Part shown: piece after piece, positions 25,134 to 33,640 of the stretch | Numbering within the stretch: the first letter of the stretch is position 1 | How the letters are laid out: every line of letters begins with the position of its first letter | Assembly: GCF_010509075.1 (NCBI RefSeq) | Contig: NZ_CP048433.1 | Span: 2,232,001 to 2,296,000 of the forward strand | DNA: 64,000 nucleotides | Source of the DNA: Collinsella aerofaciens ATCC 25986 | GTDB lineage: Bacteria; Actinomycetota; Coriobacteriia; Coriobacteriales; Coriobacteriaceae | Direction: 5' to 3' | Notes under the pieces: generated by a model | What the model saw: the letters and a program-made list of their open reading frames with translations, nothing else | Told to the model about the DNA's origin: nothing | Databases searched by the model: none | Position numbers and translations under genes: made by a program

Positions 25134-25898
25134 ATGCGCACGATAGCCATTTCCAACTACAAGGGCGGCGTCGGCAAGACGACGACCGCCGTGAACCTGG
25201 CGGCGATCTTCGCCGCCCAGGGCCTTCGGACCCTGCTCGTCGACCTCGACCCGCAGGCGCCGGCCACCGACTTCTTTGGCCTCTACGACCGCGCCGCCTC
25301 CGAGCGGCGCACATCGGTCGAGCTGCTCTACGGCGGCGCGCCCGTGGAGGAGGTCGCCTACGCCGCCGGGGAGAACCTCGACGTGGTGGCCTCGACCATC
25401 GACCTCGTCGACCAGAACGAGATGCTCCTGCGCGAGCAGCGCCTCAAGTTCGCCCTCGACGACGCCTCGGGCTCCTACGACGTCTGCCTCATCGACTGCA
25501 GCCCCGTGATGCGCAGGCTCGCCTTCAACGCCTACCTCGCCGCAGCGGAGGGCGGCATGGTCGTCATCCCCGTGAAGCTCGACTCCACCGTGATGCGCGG
25601 CACGGCGCTCACCGTGGAGGCGACGCGGTCAATCGCGGACGCCCTGCGCATGCCCACGCCCCGCTGGAAGATTCTCCGCACCTGCGTGCCCGGCCGCATG
25701 ACCAACGCCGAGGCCACGGGCGCGGCCGTGCTCGACGGGTTCTTCCCAGAAGAGCAGTTCGAGACGGTCATCCACGCGAGCAGCAAGGTCTGCGAGGGCA
25801 GCTGGCAGTGGAAGCCGGTGGCGGCATTCGAGCCGGGGAGCCGCCCCGCGCGCGACTACGAGGCGCTCGCCGACGAGGTGTCCCGTGAGCTCGCCTAG
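25134..25898 (+). CDS. parA: ParA-family partition ATPase
   Basis: A 254-residue ATPase of the ParA/Soj/MinD type with the deviant Walker A KGGVGKTT at residues 10-17 and the switch region LLVDLDPQ near 35-42. It lacks the N-terminal DNA-binding domain of P1-type ParA. With ParB it should segregate or stabilise the excised circular form of the ICE. The start ATG 25134 gives the exact family N-terminus (MRTIAISNYKGG). The parB GTG lies inside its last codons, a 14-bp overlap, so the two are coupled. Two palindromes lie just upstream. Confidence 0.93.
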   Translation: MRTIAISNYKGGVGKTTTAVNLAAIFAAQGLRTLLVDLDPQAPATDFFGLYDRAASERRTSVELLYGGAPVEEVAYAAGENLDVVASTIDLVDQNEMLLREQRLKFALDDASGSYDVCLIDCSPVMRRLAFNAYLAAAEGGMVVIPVKLDSTVMRGTALTVEATRSIADALRMPTPRWKILRTCVPGRMTNAEATGAAVLDGFFPEEQFETVIHASSKVCEGSWQWKPVAAFEPGSRPARDYEALADEVSRELA

Positions 25899-26841
25899 TC
25901 AGGTGGCCGCGGGCTTCACCATCACGGGGCTTCTCGACGGCGCGTCGCGCACCCGCGGGCGCTACCCGGTGTCCGAGATCGCGGTGGCAGACATCGCCGA
26001 CCACCCGGCGAACGCCGCGTACTCCATGGACCCGGCCGGCATAGCGGAGCTCGCCGAGTCCATACGCCAGGACGGCCTCACCGACCTGCCGCTCGTGCGA
26101 AAGGTCGGCGACGGCTCGTGGCAGATGGTCTCCGGGCACCGCCGCAAGGCAGCTTACGCGCTGCTCGCGAAGGACGACCCCGCCTACGAGAGGATGCCCT
26201 GCCGCGTGATAGAGGGCATCGACGACGAGCGGGCGGTGACGCTGCTCCACGCCGCGAACTACTTCACCCGCGCGCTCACCGTGACCGAGCGCGCCGCCGC
26301 GACCGAGGCGCTCAGGGGCGACGCCGTGCGCCTGCGCTCCGAGGACCCGTCGCTTTCCGGCATGCGCGTCGACGACGTGAAGGCCGCCATCATCGAGCGG
26401 CAGACGGGCCGCAAGGTCTCCGGCAAGACCATCGCGCGCGAGGAGAGGCTGGCCCGCCGCATCGCCGAGGACCTCTCGCCCGAGTGGGCCGCAGAGGCCG
26501 ACCGCGGCAACCTCAGCGCCGAGGCGGTGCGTTCGCTCGCGGGCATGCCGAAGGAGCGCCAGGCGGAGATGCACGCCGCGATGGAGCCCTGGCGGCGCAC
26601 CAAGCGCGAGCTCTCCGACTACGTGAGGAGCGAGGGGAAGGCGCAGGCTGGCCCCGACGGGCGCATCGCGAAGGCCGCGAGGCTCGTCGCCGACTTCCTC
26701 GAGAGCCCGCCCGAGAGCCCGAGTGCGGCCGACCTCTCGCTGCTGCGGGAGATGGCGCTCATGACCGCGCCCTACGCGGAGGCGGGCGCAGGAGCCCAGA
26801 AGGTTCGAAGAAGGGCCTCACACTCGAAATCCAGCAAGTAG
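25885..26841 (+). CDS. parB: ParB-family DNA-binding protein
   Basis: A 318-residue partner of ParA. The N-terminal ParB/Srx nuclease-like domain is at about 28-115, with the nucleotide-binding motif SGHRRKAAY and the preceding SIRQDGLTDLPLV. A helix-turn-helix region follows near 165-215 (GRKVSGKTIAREERLARR). The GTG start overlaps the end of parA. It should bind palindromic parS-like sites; the repeated GGGACAA-T-TTGTCCC is the best candidate in the element. The C-terminus ends in a basic tail. Confidence 0.9.
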   Translation: MSSPSQVAAGFTITGLLDGASRTRGRYPVSEIAVADIADHPANAAYSMDPAGIAELAESIRQDGLTDLPLVRKVGDGSWQMVSGHRRKAAYALLAKDDPAYERMPCRVIEGIDDERAVTLLHAANYFTRALTVTERAAATEALRGDAVRLRSEDPSLSGMRVDDVKAAIIERQTGRKVSGKTIAREERLARRIAEDLSPEWAAEADRGNLSAEAVRSLAGMPKERQAEMHAAMEPWRRTKRELSDYVRSEGKAQAGPDGRIAKAARLVADFLESPPESPSAADLSLLREMALMTAPYAEAGAGAQKVRRRASHSKSSK

Positions 26842-26842
26842 C

Positions 26843-27052
26843 CTATGGCGTCCGACACTTCGGTCGGGCGTCCATAGCACTTGGGGACCGGGCGGCCTCG
26901 GATCCGTCATGCCGCGGGCCGTTCGGGAGCCCGCTTTCGCGAGGCCCGGTCCCAGAGGCGGTGCCCGAGCCGGGCCGCCGCCTGCGGGGGATCCCCCGCG
27001 CCCCTAGAGAGACGCGCCCGCCGCACGGCGGGCGCGAGGAAAGGAATCCGCC
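26843..27052. promoter_or_regulatory. Candidate origin of transfer (oriT) with nested inverted repeats
   Basis: This 210-bp gap directly precedes mobC and the relaxase. It contains a hairpin at 26843-26877 (CTATGG and CCATAG outer arms, CCGAC and GTCGG inner arms). A second repeat has arms GGGACCGGGC (26884-26893) and GCCCGGTCCC (26944-26953). Further GC palindromes lie near 26987-27000 and 27017-27042. Inverted repeats beside the relaxosome genes are typical of oriT; the nick site cannot be placed by eye. Confidence 0.55.
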
Positions 27053-27499
27053 ATGGAAGAGGAAGCCGGCACCGCCAAAGGCAAGGAGCGCCGCGTCACG
27101 TTCCGCATGGAGGGAGGCGACTACGACGCGCTCTGCGAGCGGTGCGAGCGCGCCGGCCTCAGCAAGTCGGAGTACCTGCGCTACCTCGTGCGCATACCGC
27201 TGTCGACGGAGGCCAACGCGGGAGACGAGCACCGCATACTCGTGGACCGCAGGGCCCTGTGGGCGATGTCGCGGGAGCTCACGAAGTGGGGCTACCACTA
27301 CAACCAGGCCGTGCACGCGATGAACCTCATCAACTTCCACGCCCGCCACGGGCACGTCGACCGGGACCTCGTCGCGGAGAGCATCCCGACGATCGAGCGC
27401 GAGCTCGCCGACGTGAACGCCGCGGCCCGCGAGATGACGGCGGAGCTCGGGCGCATCGGCGCCGACTCGCTCGTGGAGGGCTCGCCATGCCGATCCTGA
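27053..27499 (+). CDS. mobC: MobC-type relaxosome accessory protein
   Basis: A 148-residue protein with a ribbon-helix-helix N-terminus (RRVTFRMEGGDYDALCERCE) and the MobC motif ELTKWGYHYNQAVHAMNLI near residues 80-98, matching the family pattern in which a Gly/Asn-Gln pair precedes an Asn. It binds oriT and helps the relaxase nick DNA. AGGAAAGG precedes the ATG. Its 3' end overlaps the relaxase gene by 13 bp. Confidence 0.88.
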   Translation: MEEEAGTAKGKERRVTFRMEGGDYDALCERCERAGLSKSEYLRYLVRIPLSTEANAGDEHRILVDRRALWAMSRELTKWGYHYNQAVHAMNLINFHARHGHVDRDLVAESIPTIERELADVNAAAREMTAELGRIGADSLVEGSPCRS

Positions 27500-28758
27500 A
27501 GCCGATAAGCGGCCACGGCTCAACGGGCGGCATCCGCCGCTACCTCGAGAAGGGAGGCCGCGCCCTGGCGCGCGACCTGTTCAACCTGAGCTACGACGAG
27601 CGCGACGCCGGCGCGCTGGGGGAAGACGCCAAGGAGGCCTGCGCCTGGGACGCCGAGATGGACGCCACGCGCGCCGCGTTCGGCACGGACGCCCCCTGGA
27701 GGGGAAAGCCCGCGCGGATGTTCAAGCACTTCGTGCTCTCGCCGGACCCCGGCGACGACATCGACCTGGCGGCGCTGCGCGAGCTCGCGTGCTCGTGGGC
27801 TCTCAAGCACTTCGGCGACCACGAGATCGCCATCGTGTACCACGACGACAACGCCCGCAGCATACCGCACGCGCACATCGTCGTGAACAACGCGAACCTC
27901 CGCACCGGTTACCGCATGCAGACCCAGCACCCCGAGGACCTCAACCGCGACCTTCAGGACATGGCGCGCGAGCGCGGGCTGTCGGGGCTCTCCAACGACC
28001 GGGCGGCCGTATCCCCCTCGAAGGCGCGCGGGCATGCCGGCGCGGGCGGGCCCAGGAGCCGCAGGAGCGTCTACCTGGGCCGTGTCGAGAAGGAGATCAT
28101 GCGCTCGGGCGGCTACTCGTGGGTCGGCGACATCCGCGCCCGTGTCGCGCTCGCCAAGACCACGGCGCACGACGAGGCGGAGTTCCTCGGCGTCCTCGAC
28201 GCCCTGGGCGTGCACGTCGCCGACAACTCGGCCAAGGCGAGGCGGGACGACTGGGTGTTCAGCCTGGCCGAGGAGCCGTCCAAGAAGGTCAGCGGCGAGC
28301 GGCTGGGGTTCGTCTACGGCAAGGAGATGCTGCGCCGTCGCTTCGAGCGCGAGGGAGCTTACCGCCCCACGGACTCGAGCGCCGCGCGCATCCGTGGGGC
28401 CGCCGAGCGAGCCCTCGAGCTCAACGACCTCTCGGAGCTGAGCAGGCTCTCCTCGGCGCTCGAGACCTGCGCGAAGTTCGACGTCGAGTCCATCGAGGAG
28501 TTCGGTCTCAGGATGTCGACGCTCGAGCGGCGCGGCCAGGCGGGCGGCGAGGGCTATCGCCGCCTCGAGGCTGCGCGCGCCTACATGGCAGAGAACGGGC
28601 TCATGCCCCTCAAGACCCGATACGGGAACGATGGCGGGCGCGGTGCGGCCGAGGGAAACTTGCGCGACGGGCGCCGCGGGGACGAGCAGCAGCGCATACT
28701 CGCCGCCGAACGCCAGCGGACCCAGCAGGACCAGCGCAGGGAGAGGGGCCGGAGATGA
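27487..28758 (+). CDS. Relaxase/mobilisation nuclease (MobA/VirD2 type)
   Basis: The conjugative DNA-nicking enzyme, 423 residues. It cuts oriT, attaches to the 5' end and pilots the strand into the recipient. The metal-binding histidines are in YHDDNARSIPHAHIVVNN (H119, H128, H130), with an earlier conserved KHFVLS. The catalytic tyrosine is probably Y19 in GGIRRYLEKGG. The C-terminal 200 residues are helical and end in an Arg/Gln-rich tail. Overlap with mobC indicates coupled translation. No truncation is seen. Confidence 0.92.
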   Translation: MPILKPISGHGSTGGIRRYLEKGGRALARDLFNLSYDERDAGALGEDAKEACAWDAEMDATRAAFGTDAPWRGKPARMFKHFVLSPDPGDDIDLAALRELACSWALKHFGDHEIAIVYHDDNARSIPHAHIVVNNANLRTGYRMQTQHPEDLNRDLQDMARERGLSGLSNDRAAVSPSKARGHAGAGGPRSRRSVYLGRVEKEIMRSGGYSWVGDIRARVALAKTTAHDEAEFLGVLDALGVHVADNSAKARRDDWVFSLAEEPSKKVSGERLGFVYGKEMLRRRFEREGAYRPTDSSAARIRGAAERALELNDLSELSRLSSALETCAKFDVESIEEFGLRMSTLERRGQAGGEGYRRLEAARAYMAENGLMPLKTRYGNDGGRGAAEGNLRDGRRGDEQQRILAAERQRTQQDQRRERGRR

Positions 28759-29309
28759 TGGCGAGGATAGAGTACGAGGACGGCAGGACGACGCTGTTCG
28801 ACACGCTCTCGTTCACGGAGGGGTCGCCGTTCACCGGCGCGAACATGCTCACGGAGTTCGAGCTCGAGATGAGGGATGAGCCCGAGAAGGGGCTCTGGCT
28901 CACGGCGAACTGGCACCAGGTGCGCGACGACTGGCGTGTCGACGCGCCCGCGGACGGCATACCGGCCGCGCGCAGGTCCCGCGGCTGGCGCTTCATGCTG
29001 GCATCGGAGGCCGAGCTCGGGCGCGCCCGGCGCGTCCTGCTCGACGGCGAGGAGGCGTTCGCCCGTGTGCGGGGATATCTATGTGATGCCGCTGCGATTT
29101 CCGCTTGCTACCGCGAGCACGTGGGCCCTCCCTCAAAACCGCTGAAGTCGCAGATAAGGGACCTGCAGCGCGCTCTGGGGAGGGCGGAGGTCCCGGGCGT
29201 GCCCGACGAGCTGGCGAGGCTGCTCGCGGAAGAGAAGGAAGAGGGCGCCGACGAGGGCGCCCGCAAGGTTAAGGAAGATTGGGGTGACGTCGATGAAGAG
29301 GCTTGGTAG
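28755..29309 (+). CDS. Hypothetical protein following the relaxase
   Basis: A 184-residue acidic protein whose ATG overlaps the relaxase stop (ATGA). It begins MMARIEYEDGRTTLFDTLSF. The middle has several Trp residues, and the C-terminal 50 residues are Glu-rich (LLAEEKEEGADEGARK). No known domain was recognised. Its position suggests a function in DNA processing or regulation of transfer. Confidence 0.65.
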   Translation: MMARIEYEDGRTTLFDTLSFTEGSPFTGANMLTEFELEMRDEPEKGLWLTANWHQVRDDWRVDAPADGIPAARRSRGWRFMLASEAELGRARRVLLDGEEAFARVRGYLCDAAAISACYREHVGPPSKPLKSQIRDLQRALGRAEVPGVPDELARLLAEEKEEGADEGARKVKEDWGDVDEEAW

Positions 29310-29388
29310 GTTCCTCATGGCGGCGCTTAAGGTCACGCTGGGCTTTTTCGTCTGGCTGTTCCGCGCCGTGTTCAAGTGGGTGATGTGA
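29293..29388 (+). CDS. 31-residue small membrane protein
   Basis: A very small gene starting inside the end of the previous one. The product begins MKRLGRFLMAALKVTLGFFV and is one basic-headed transmembrane helix. A ribosome binding site (GGGGTGACG) and a terminator 3 bp after the stop support it as the last gene of the operon. Its role is unknown; small single-helix proteins are common at the ends of ICE operons. Confidence 0.6.
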   Translation: MKRLGRFLMAALKVTLGFFVWLFRAVFKWVM

Positions 29389-29390
29389 GA

Positions 29391-29416
29391 AGAGGCGGGC
29401 AATTGCCCGCCTCTTT
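29391..29416. terminator. Bidirectional terminator between convergent operons
   Basis: The arms AGAGGCGGGC (29391-29400) and GCCCGCCTCT (29405-29414) are perfect, with an AATT loop and a T-run on the plus side. It lies between the relaxase operon and the minus-strand transfer operon. Confidence 0.85.
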
Positions 29417-29443
29417 CCGTTGTGCGATTTCGATTTCCCACGG

Positions 29444-29539
29444 CTAGTCCCGGTCGTCGTCGCCGGCTGCGCAGCAGGCGTAGGCCGTGAGCGTGAGGAG
29501 CCCCATGAGGAGCCCTATTCCGAAGGGCGCGAATCCCAT
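29444..29539 (-). CDS. 31-residue DUF3789-like small membrane protein
   Basis: The last minus-strand gene of the transfer operon. Its start lies inside the sortase 3' end, behind GGAGGTGGAAGG, a very strong site. The product MGFAPFGIGLLMGLLTLTAY continues to CCAAGDDDRD: one hydrophobic helix and an acidic tail. Size and place match DUF3789 proteins of Tn916/Tn1549-like elements. Function unknown. Confidence 0.65.
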   Translation of the reverse strand: MGFAPFGIGLLMGLLTLTAYACCAAGDDDRD

Positions 29540-30246
29540 CCTTCCACCTCCTTCGCGTAGACGACGGTGCGCGAGTTGCTCGTCTGGTAGCTGCACGTCA
29601 CGAAGGCCCAGGCCTGCGCGACGTCCGAAGGCTCTTCCAGGACGACCTCGCAGCGGGACAATTTGTCCCCGAGGTAGGCGTCGAGAGCCGCCGCGTCGGC
29701 GAAGTCGGTCCGCTTGCCCTCCGAGCTCGCGTCTACCACGTCGGCCGCGAAGACCTCGAGCTCGATCTCCTTCTCGCGGGTGAAGACCCGGATGGTGCGG
29801 TGCCCCTCGGCGAAGCCGCGCGACGAGTACTGCGCGAGCGGCGCGAACATGGTGCCGTCGGACATGTGGTGCCCGTAGACGATGACGAGCGGGCTCTCGG
29901 CGCCCTGTGCGCACCCGGCGTCTATGTAGGGAGCGCCCCAGACTGAGCGCTCGCCGCCGGCTTCGTGCGTGAGGTAGAAGTCGGGCGATTCAGGCCGGCC
30001 CTGTACGATCGGGTAGTCGACGGTCGTGCCCGGCACGCGCACCCATGCGACGACGGAGGCGGGAAGGGCGTCCCAGTCGATGCCGTCGCCCGCCTCTTGC
30101 GCCCCCATCGCCGCGCCCTCTTCCGTTGCGGGCACCTCGTGCACCCCGTACGGGTTCCTCTCGGGCTGCGGCAGGACGGCGAGTGTCCCCATCGCCAGCA
30201 ACGCCACGGCGACGGCGAGCGCCGTGGCGGCTTTCCCTTTGTTCAT
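29515..30246 (-). CDS. srtB: Class B sortase of the ICE
   Basis: A membrane-anchored transpeptidase of 243 residues. An N-terminal signal anchor lies at about 5-25. The class B pattern VPGTTVDYPIVQG is near residue 72. The catalytic histidine is in VIVYGHHMSDGTMF, the cysteine in AFVTCSYQTSNSRTVVYA, and the arginine eight residues after it. It should attach the protein encoded upstream (30319-33060) to the cell wall. The ribosome binding site is part of two mutually exclusive hairpins. Confidence 0.92.
   Translation of the reverse strand: MNKGKAATALAVAVALLAMGTLAVLPQPERNPYGVHEVPATEEGAAMGAQEAGDGIDWDALPASVVAWVRVPGTTVDYPIVQGRPESPDFYLTHEAGGERSVWGAPYIDAGCAQGAESPLVIVYGHHMSDGTMFAPLAQYSSRGFAEGHRTIRVFTREKEIELEVFAADVVDASSEGKRTDFADAAALDAYLGDKLSRCEVVLEEPSDVAQAWAFVTCSYQTSNSRTVVYAKEVEGWDSRPSE
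29655..29669. repeat. Dispersed palindrome GGGACAA-T-TTGTCCC, copy 1
   Basis: An exact 15-bp odd palindrome inside the sortase gene, where it encodes GDKLS with the codons AAA TTG, unusual for this G+C-rich gene. Identical to copies at 36753 and 38759. Confidence 0.75.
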
Positions 30247-30248
30247 GT

Positions 30249-30295
30249 CCTCCCCCGTTCGCAGGGGAGGCCCCGGGCGAGCGCCCAGGGCCTCC
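30249..30295 (-). promoter_or_regulatory. Mutually exclusive hairpins over the sortase ribosome binding site
   Basis: Read on the minus strand, GGAGGCCC (30295-30288) can pair with GGGCCTCC (30273-30266). Alternatively CCTCCCC (30270-30264) can pair with GGGGAGG (30255-30249), the ribosome binding site just before the sortase ATG. The two stems share the CCTCC segment and cannot form together. This is the layout of a translational on/off switch. Confidence 0.45.
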
Positions 30296-30318
30296 GGTTC
30301 GGTGTCGATGCAGAGCCG

Positions 30319-33060
30319 CTACTCTTCCGGCTCTTCGGCAGGCTCTTCGGCTGCCGCGTCCTTGCTTGCGCCGGCCGTCTTGCGCTTGCGGTACGCGAGC
30401 GCTCCGCCCGCGCCCGCCGCAGCTGCCAGAGCGATGCCTGCGGCCACGGCGTAGCCGGTGCCGTCGGGGGCGTCGGCCCCGGTCTTGGCGTAGGGCTCCT
30501 CGGGCACCTCGGGCGTGTCGGGGTTGTCCACGACGACGCTCTGCTCGGCGGAGTCGATGTCCTCGTGGGTCGCAACGACGTTGCCGGCAGAGTCCAGGAC
30601 CTTCTCGAAGACGACGAGCTCGTCTCCCTCGGCCAGGCCCTCGGTGTCGAACTCGAAGGTCACCTCGACGGTGCCGGAGGGCGCCTCGGGCTCGAAGGGC
30701 GTGCGCGCGGTCACCCCGTTGCCGTCCTTGTCGAGGAACGGATCTCCGGTGCCCTTGTTCATGAGCGTGCCCACGGCGATGTAGGTCTCGCCGGGGACGA
30801 GGCCCTTGTAGGCCACCGTGTCGACGACCTTTGCCTTGCCGGCCTCGATGACCTGGTCGCCGTCGGCGGCGTCAGCCGCCTGCGTGCCCACCTCGACGGC
30901 GACGTGGACGGTCTGGCCCTCGTCGGAGAGGTCCGCGTGCGACGCCACCTCGGCTCCGTCCTTGCGAAGGCTCTCGAACACGACCAGGTCGCGGCCGCCG
31001 AGCAGGCTCGCGTCGAAGGAGATCTCGACGTCCTGGCTGCCCGTCGAGAGCGCGGGCGCGAACTCTGCCTTGGCCTCCACGGGCATGCCCGAGGCGTCGG
31101 CCACGGGCTCGCCGGTCGCCTTGTCGACGAGGGTCGCCGAGAGCTCGTACTCCTCGCCGGCCTTCAGGCCCTCGTAGGCGACCGCGTCGACGACCTTGGC
31201 CACGGCGTCGGCCGAGACGTCCTTGTCGCCGTCCGCCCCGTCCTTTGCCGTGGTGGAGATGCGCGGGCCCTCCTGGTCGTCGAGGCCCATCCACACGGCC
31301 TTTGCGACCGTCGAGTCGCGATCGATCCAGAAGCTCCTCGTGATGAGCTCGAGGCCCTCGTTGGCATCGCAGCGCAGCTCGGTCATGGTGTAGGCGCCGT
31401 ACGGCAGTGCCGCCAGCGAGTCGTCGACCGGCGCCGAGGAGCCGTCCTCGCCGAGCGAGAACCAGATGCCGGCCTTCGGGTCCATGTCGGCGGCAGCAAT
31501 CGGGCCCTCATGGCCGAGCAGGGCGTCGTTGGCGTTGGTGTCCCTCGAGTGCCTGTTCCAGCTGCTCGCGGTGGACGCGTCGCCGTTGCGGTCCGTCACC
31601 AGCACGTGCGTCTCGCCGGTGGCCGCGTTCTCGATGGCGAACGGGACCATGAGGCCGGCGTTGTCGGACTCGCTCTTCTTGGAGAGCTCGAGGTCGTTGC
31701 GCACCACCTGGTCGCGGAACTCGAGCGCGGCGCCGTCCGCGGAGGCGCTCACGATCTCGCCGCCGGTGCGGACCTCGAAGGTGCGGGGCTCGCCGTCGGT
31801 TAGCAGGTAGCTCCCGTTCGTCGCCGTCTCCCGCACGTCGTAGGTTCCGTACGGCAGTGCGTTGGCCGCGGTCTGCGCGGTGTAGGCGCCGGCCTCGTCG
31901 TTCCATGCGGTGGTCAGCGTGGCCACGGCTTCGCCCGGCTCGCGCCATTCGCCGTCGACGAGGACCTTGTGCGCCGAGCGGTTCGTGACGGTGAACTCGA
32001 TTCCGTCGAGGCCGGGGTGCTCGCCAGGCGCCTCCTTGTGGCCGCTGCCCGCGAGCGCCTCGGACGCCTGCAGCTCCTTGTCGGACTTGGTCACCTGCAC
32101 GCCGCCGCGGAAGACCTCGTCGGTCACGGGGTCGCCCGTGAGGTCGCGCACCTCGTCGGCCTTCACGGTGAACGTGACGGAGGCGTCGCTGGCGTCGTAG
32201 CCCTCGGGCGCGCCGGACTCGACGATGCGGTAATTGCCTGCGGGAAGTGCGTCGGCGCCGGTCGCGGCGACGTGCGACCCGTCCTCGGGCGCGGTCTTGA
32301 TCGTGGCGCACGCCTCGCCGTCGGCGTAGTACTTGCCGCCGACCAGCACGTAGCGGCCGGTCTCGTTAACGACGGAGAAGCTCGCGCCGTCGAGCGAGGC
32401 GTCGCCCTGGGGCTCCGCGCCCGCCTCGGAGTCCTCTTTGGCGACCTTGACGCCGCCTGCGGACCAGCTGAAGCTCACGAGCGTCTGGGAGCCGCCGCCG
32501 GTCCTGACGCAGAACGCCTCGAACCCGGCGGAGACCTTGCCGGCGCCCGCCTTCATCTTGGCGAAGGTCCCGCCGATCAGCTCGGATTTCGCCCAGGAGG
32601 CGAACTCGGCGCTCGTGCCGTGCGTGGCAGCTGACTCGGACCCAGAGTAGGCGTAGGCGATGAGCACATGGCTCGCCGCGGCGTACTTCGCGTCGTCCCA
32701 GCCGCCGCCGTCGTACCAGCTGCCCGGGAACATCGACGCGTCGAAGCCGGGAGAGCCGAACGAGTACCAGATCGCCGCTGTCACGTCGGCGTTCGGCACG
32801 GGGCTCGTCGAGTAGGAGCCCGGCGCGGGCGTCGGGGACGAGGGCTCGGCGCAGTAGGCGATGTTCCCGTCGGCGCTCATCCACGTGGTGGCGAAGCCGC
32901 CGTAGGGGATCTTGCCGCCGATGGACACGTCTACCGTGCTCGGCGCGGCGTAGGCGGGCGAGGCCGCCACGGAGGCGAGCAGCGCCCCCGCCGCCAGGAT
33001 GAGCGCCATGGCGCATCGGAGGAGCTTTTCCTGCAGGGTGCAGTCTTTCGCTGCGTTCAT
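30319..33060 (-). CDS. VaFE-repeat, wall-anchored surface protein of the ICE
   Basis: A 913-residue secreted adhesin-like protein. A signal peptide occupies about 1-39 (ending SPAYA). The N-terminal domain (40-210) has YCAEPSSPTP, as in thioester-type domains. Three Cna-B/SpaA-like domains follow (units containing LDGASFSVVN, LDGIEFTVTN and MVPFAIENA). Two VaFE units each have AKVVD-AVAYEGL-type starts and an E box (VVFESLRKDG, VVFEKVLDSAG). The C-terminus has a sorting signal PYAKTG, a hydrophobic span and RKRK. YAKTG replaces LPXTG, so the dedicated class B sortase next to it is the probable enzyme. Such proteins occur in Tn1549-like elements and may mediate cell contact during mating. Confidence 0.9.
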   Translation of the reverse strand: MNAAKDCTLQEKLLRCAMALILAAGALLASVAASPAYAAPSTVDVSIGGKIPYGGFATTWMSADGNIAYCAEPSSPTPAPGSYSTSPVPNADVTAAIWYSFGSPGFDASMFPGSWYDGGGWDDAKYAAASHVLIAYAYSGSESAATHGTSAEFASWAKSELIGGTFAKMKAGAGKVSAGFEAFCVRTGGGSQTLVSFSWSAGGVKVAKEDSEAGAEPQGDASLDGASFSVVNETGRYVLVGGKYYADGEACATIKTAPEDGSHVAATGADALPAGNYRIVESGAPEGYDASDASVTFTVKADEVRDLTGDPVTDEVFRGGVQVTKSDKELQASEALAGSGHKEAPGEHPGLDGIEFTVTNRSAHKVLVDGEWREPGEAVATLTTAWNDEAGAYTAQTAANALPYGTYDVRETATNGSYLLTDGEPRTFEVRTGGEIVSASADGAALEFRDQVVRNDLELSKKSESDNAGLMVPFAIENAATGETHVLVTDRNGDASTASSWNRHSRDTNANDALLGHEGPIAAADMDPKAGIWFSLGEDGSSAPVDDSLAALPYGAYTMTELRCDANEGLELITRSFWIDRDSTVAKAVWMGLDDQEGPRISTTAKDGADGDKDVSADAVAKVVDAVAYEGLKAGEEYELSATLVDKATGEPVADASGMPVEAKAEFAPALSTGSQDVEISFDASLLGGRDLVVFESLRKDGAEVASHADLSDEGQTVHVAVEVGTQAADAADGDQVIEAGKAKVVDTVAYKGLVPGETYIAVGTLMNKGTGDPFLDKDGNGVTARTPFEPEAPSGTVEVTFEFDTEGLAEGDELVVFEKVLDSAGNVVATHEDIDSAEQSVVVDNPDTPEVPEEPYAKTGADAPDGTGYAVAAGIALAAAAGAGGALAYRKRKTAGASKDAAAEEPAEEPEE

Positions 33061-33072
33061 CTTTCCGCCTCC

Positions 33073-33531
33073 CTATCTCTCGACGCTTCGCTCTGCGCGG
33101 GGCGCCTCGTGCTCGGCGGCGCGGCTCGCCTGGCGGGCGTGCTCGGCGCGCTCCGCGAGGTAGCGCGAGCGCCCTGCGTCAACGGCCTCCTTGAGCTGCG
33201 CCGGCATGACCTTCACGGTGTCCTTGACCGCGCGGCCGTCCTCGTCGAGCTCGGGCTGGCCGTCCGGGCCCATCACCGTCTTCCTCAGCCACACCTCGCG
33301 GTTCGCGAGCAGCGGTATGTCTCGGAAGTCGGCCCCCTTGAAGCGGCTCTCGTTCACGAACATGGGGCTGAACTCGTAGCCTCCCACGTCCACGCCGTCG
33401 ACGACGGTGCCCTTGGGAAGGGTCGCCGAGTTGAAGGTCCTGGCCTCGCCGGTCGCGCGGTCGGTGTACTCGATTCCCTCGCGCACGAAGCTCTTGTGCA
33501 GCGAGAGGTACACGTTCTTCCTCTCTTCCAT
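33073..33531 (-). CDS. Hypothetical transfer-operon protein with shared C-terminal tail
   Basis: A 152-residue protein starting behind AAAAGGAGG. Residues 1-100 (MEERKNVYLSLHKSFVREGI onward) form a beta-rich domain of unknown family found in ICE operons. Residues 125-140 are AERAEHARQASRAAEHE, closely matching the tails of the proteins at 41978 and 42587. It lies between the VirB6-like gene and the surface protein. Function unknown. Confidence 0.6.
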   Translation of the reverse strand: MEERKNVYLSLHKSFVREGIEYTDRATGEARTFNSATLPKGTVVDGVDVGGYEFSPMFVNESRFKGADFRDIPLLANREVWLRKTVMGPDGQPELDEDGRAVKDTVKVMPAQLKEAVDAGRSRYLAERAEHARQASRAAEHEAPRAERSVER

Positions 33532-33640
33532 GTCTTTCCTCCTTTTCGTCGTTCGTCTGTGCTTGTCTTCTTCCGCCGGGACGCGTGCCCCGGCGCGGCG
33601 CCCCTATCTCATGGCGACCGCCTCCTTCCTCGCTTTTCCG

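Noticed and set aside
26118-27323. 401-residue plus-strand frame across parB and mobC
   Set aside because: Arg-rich shadow of parB in another frame.
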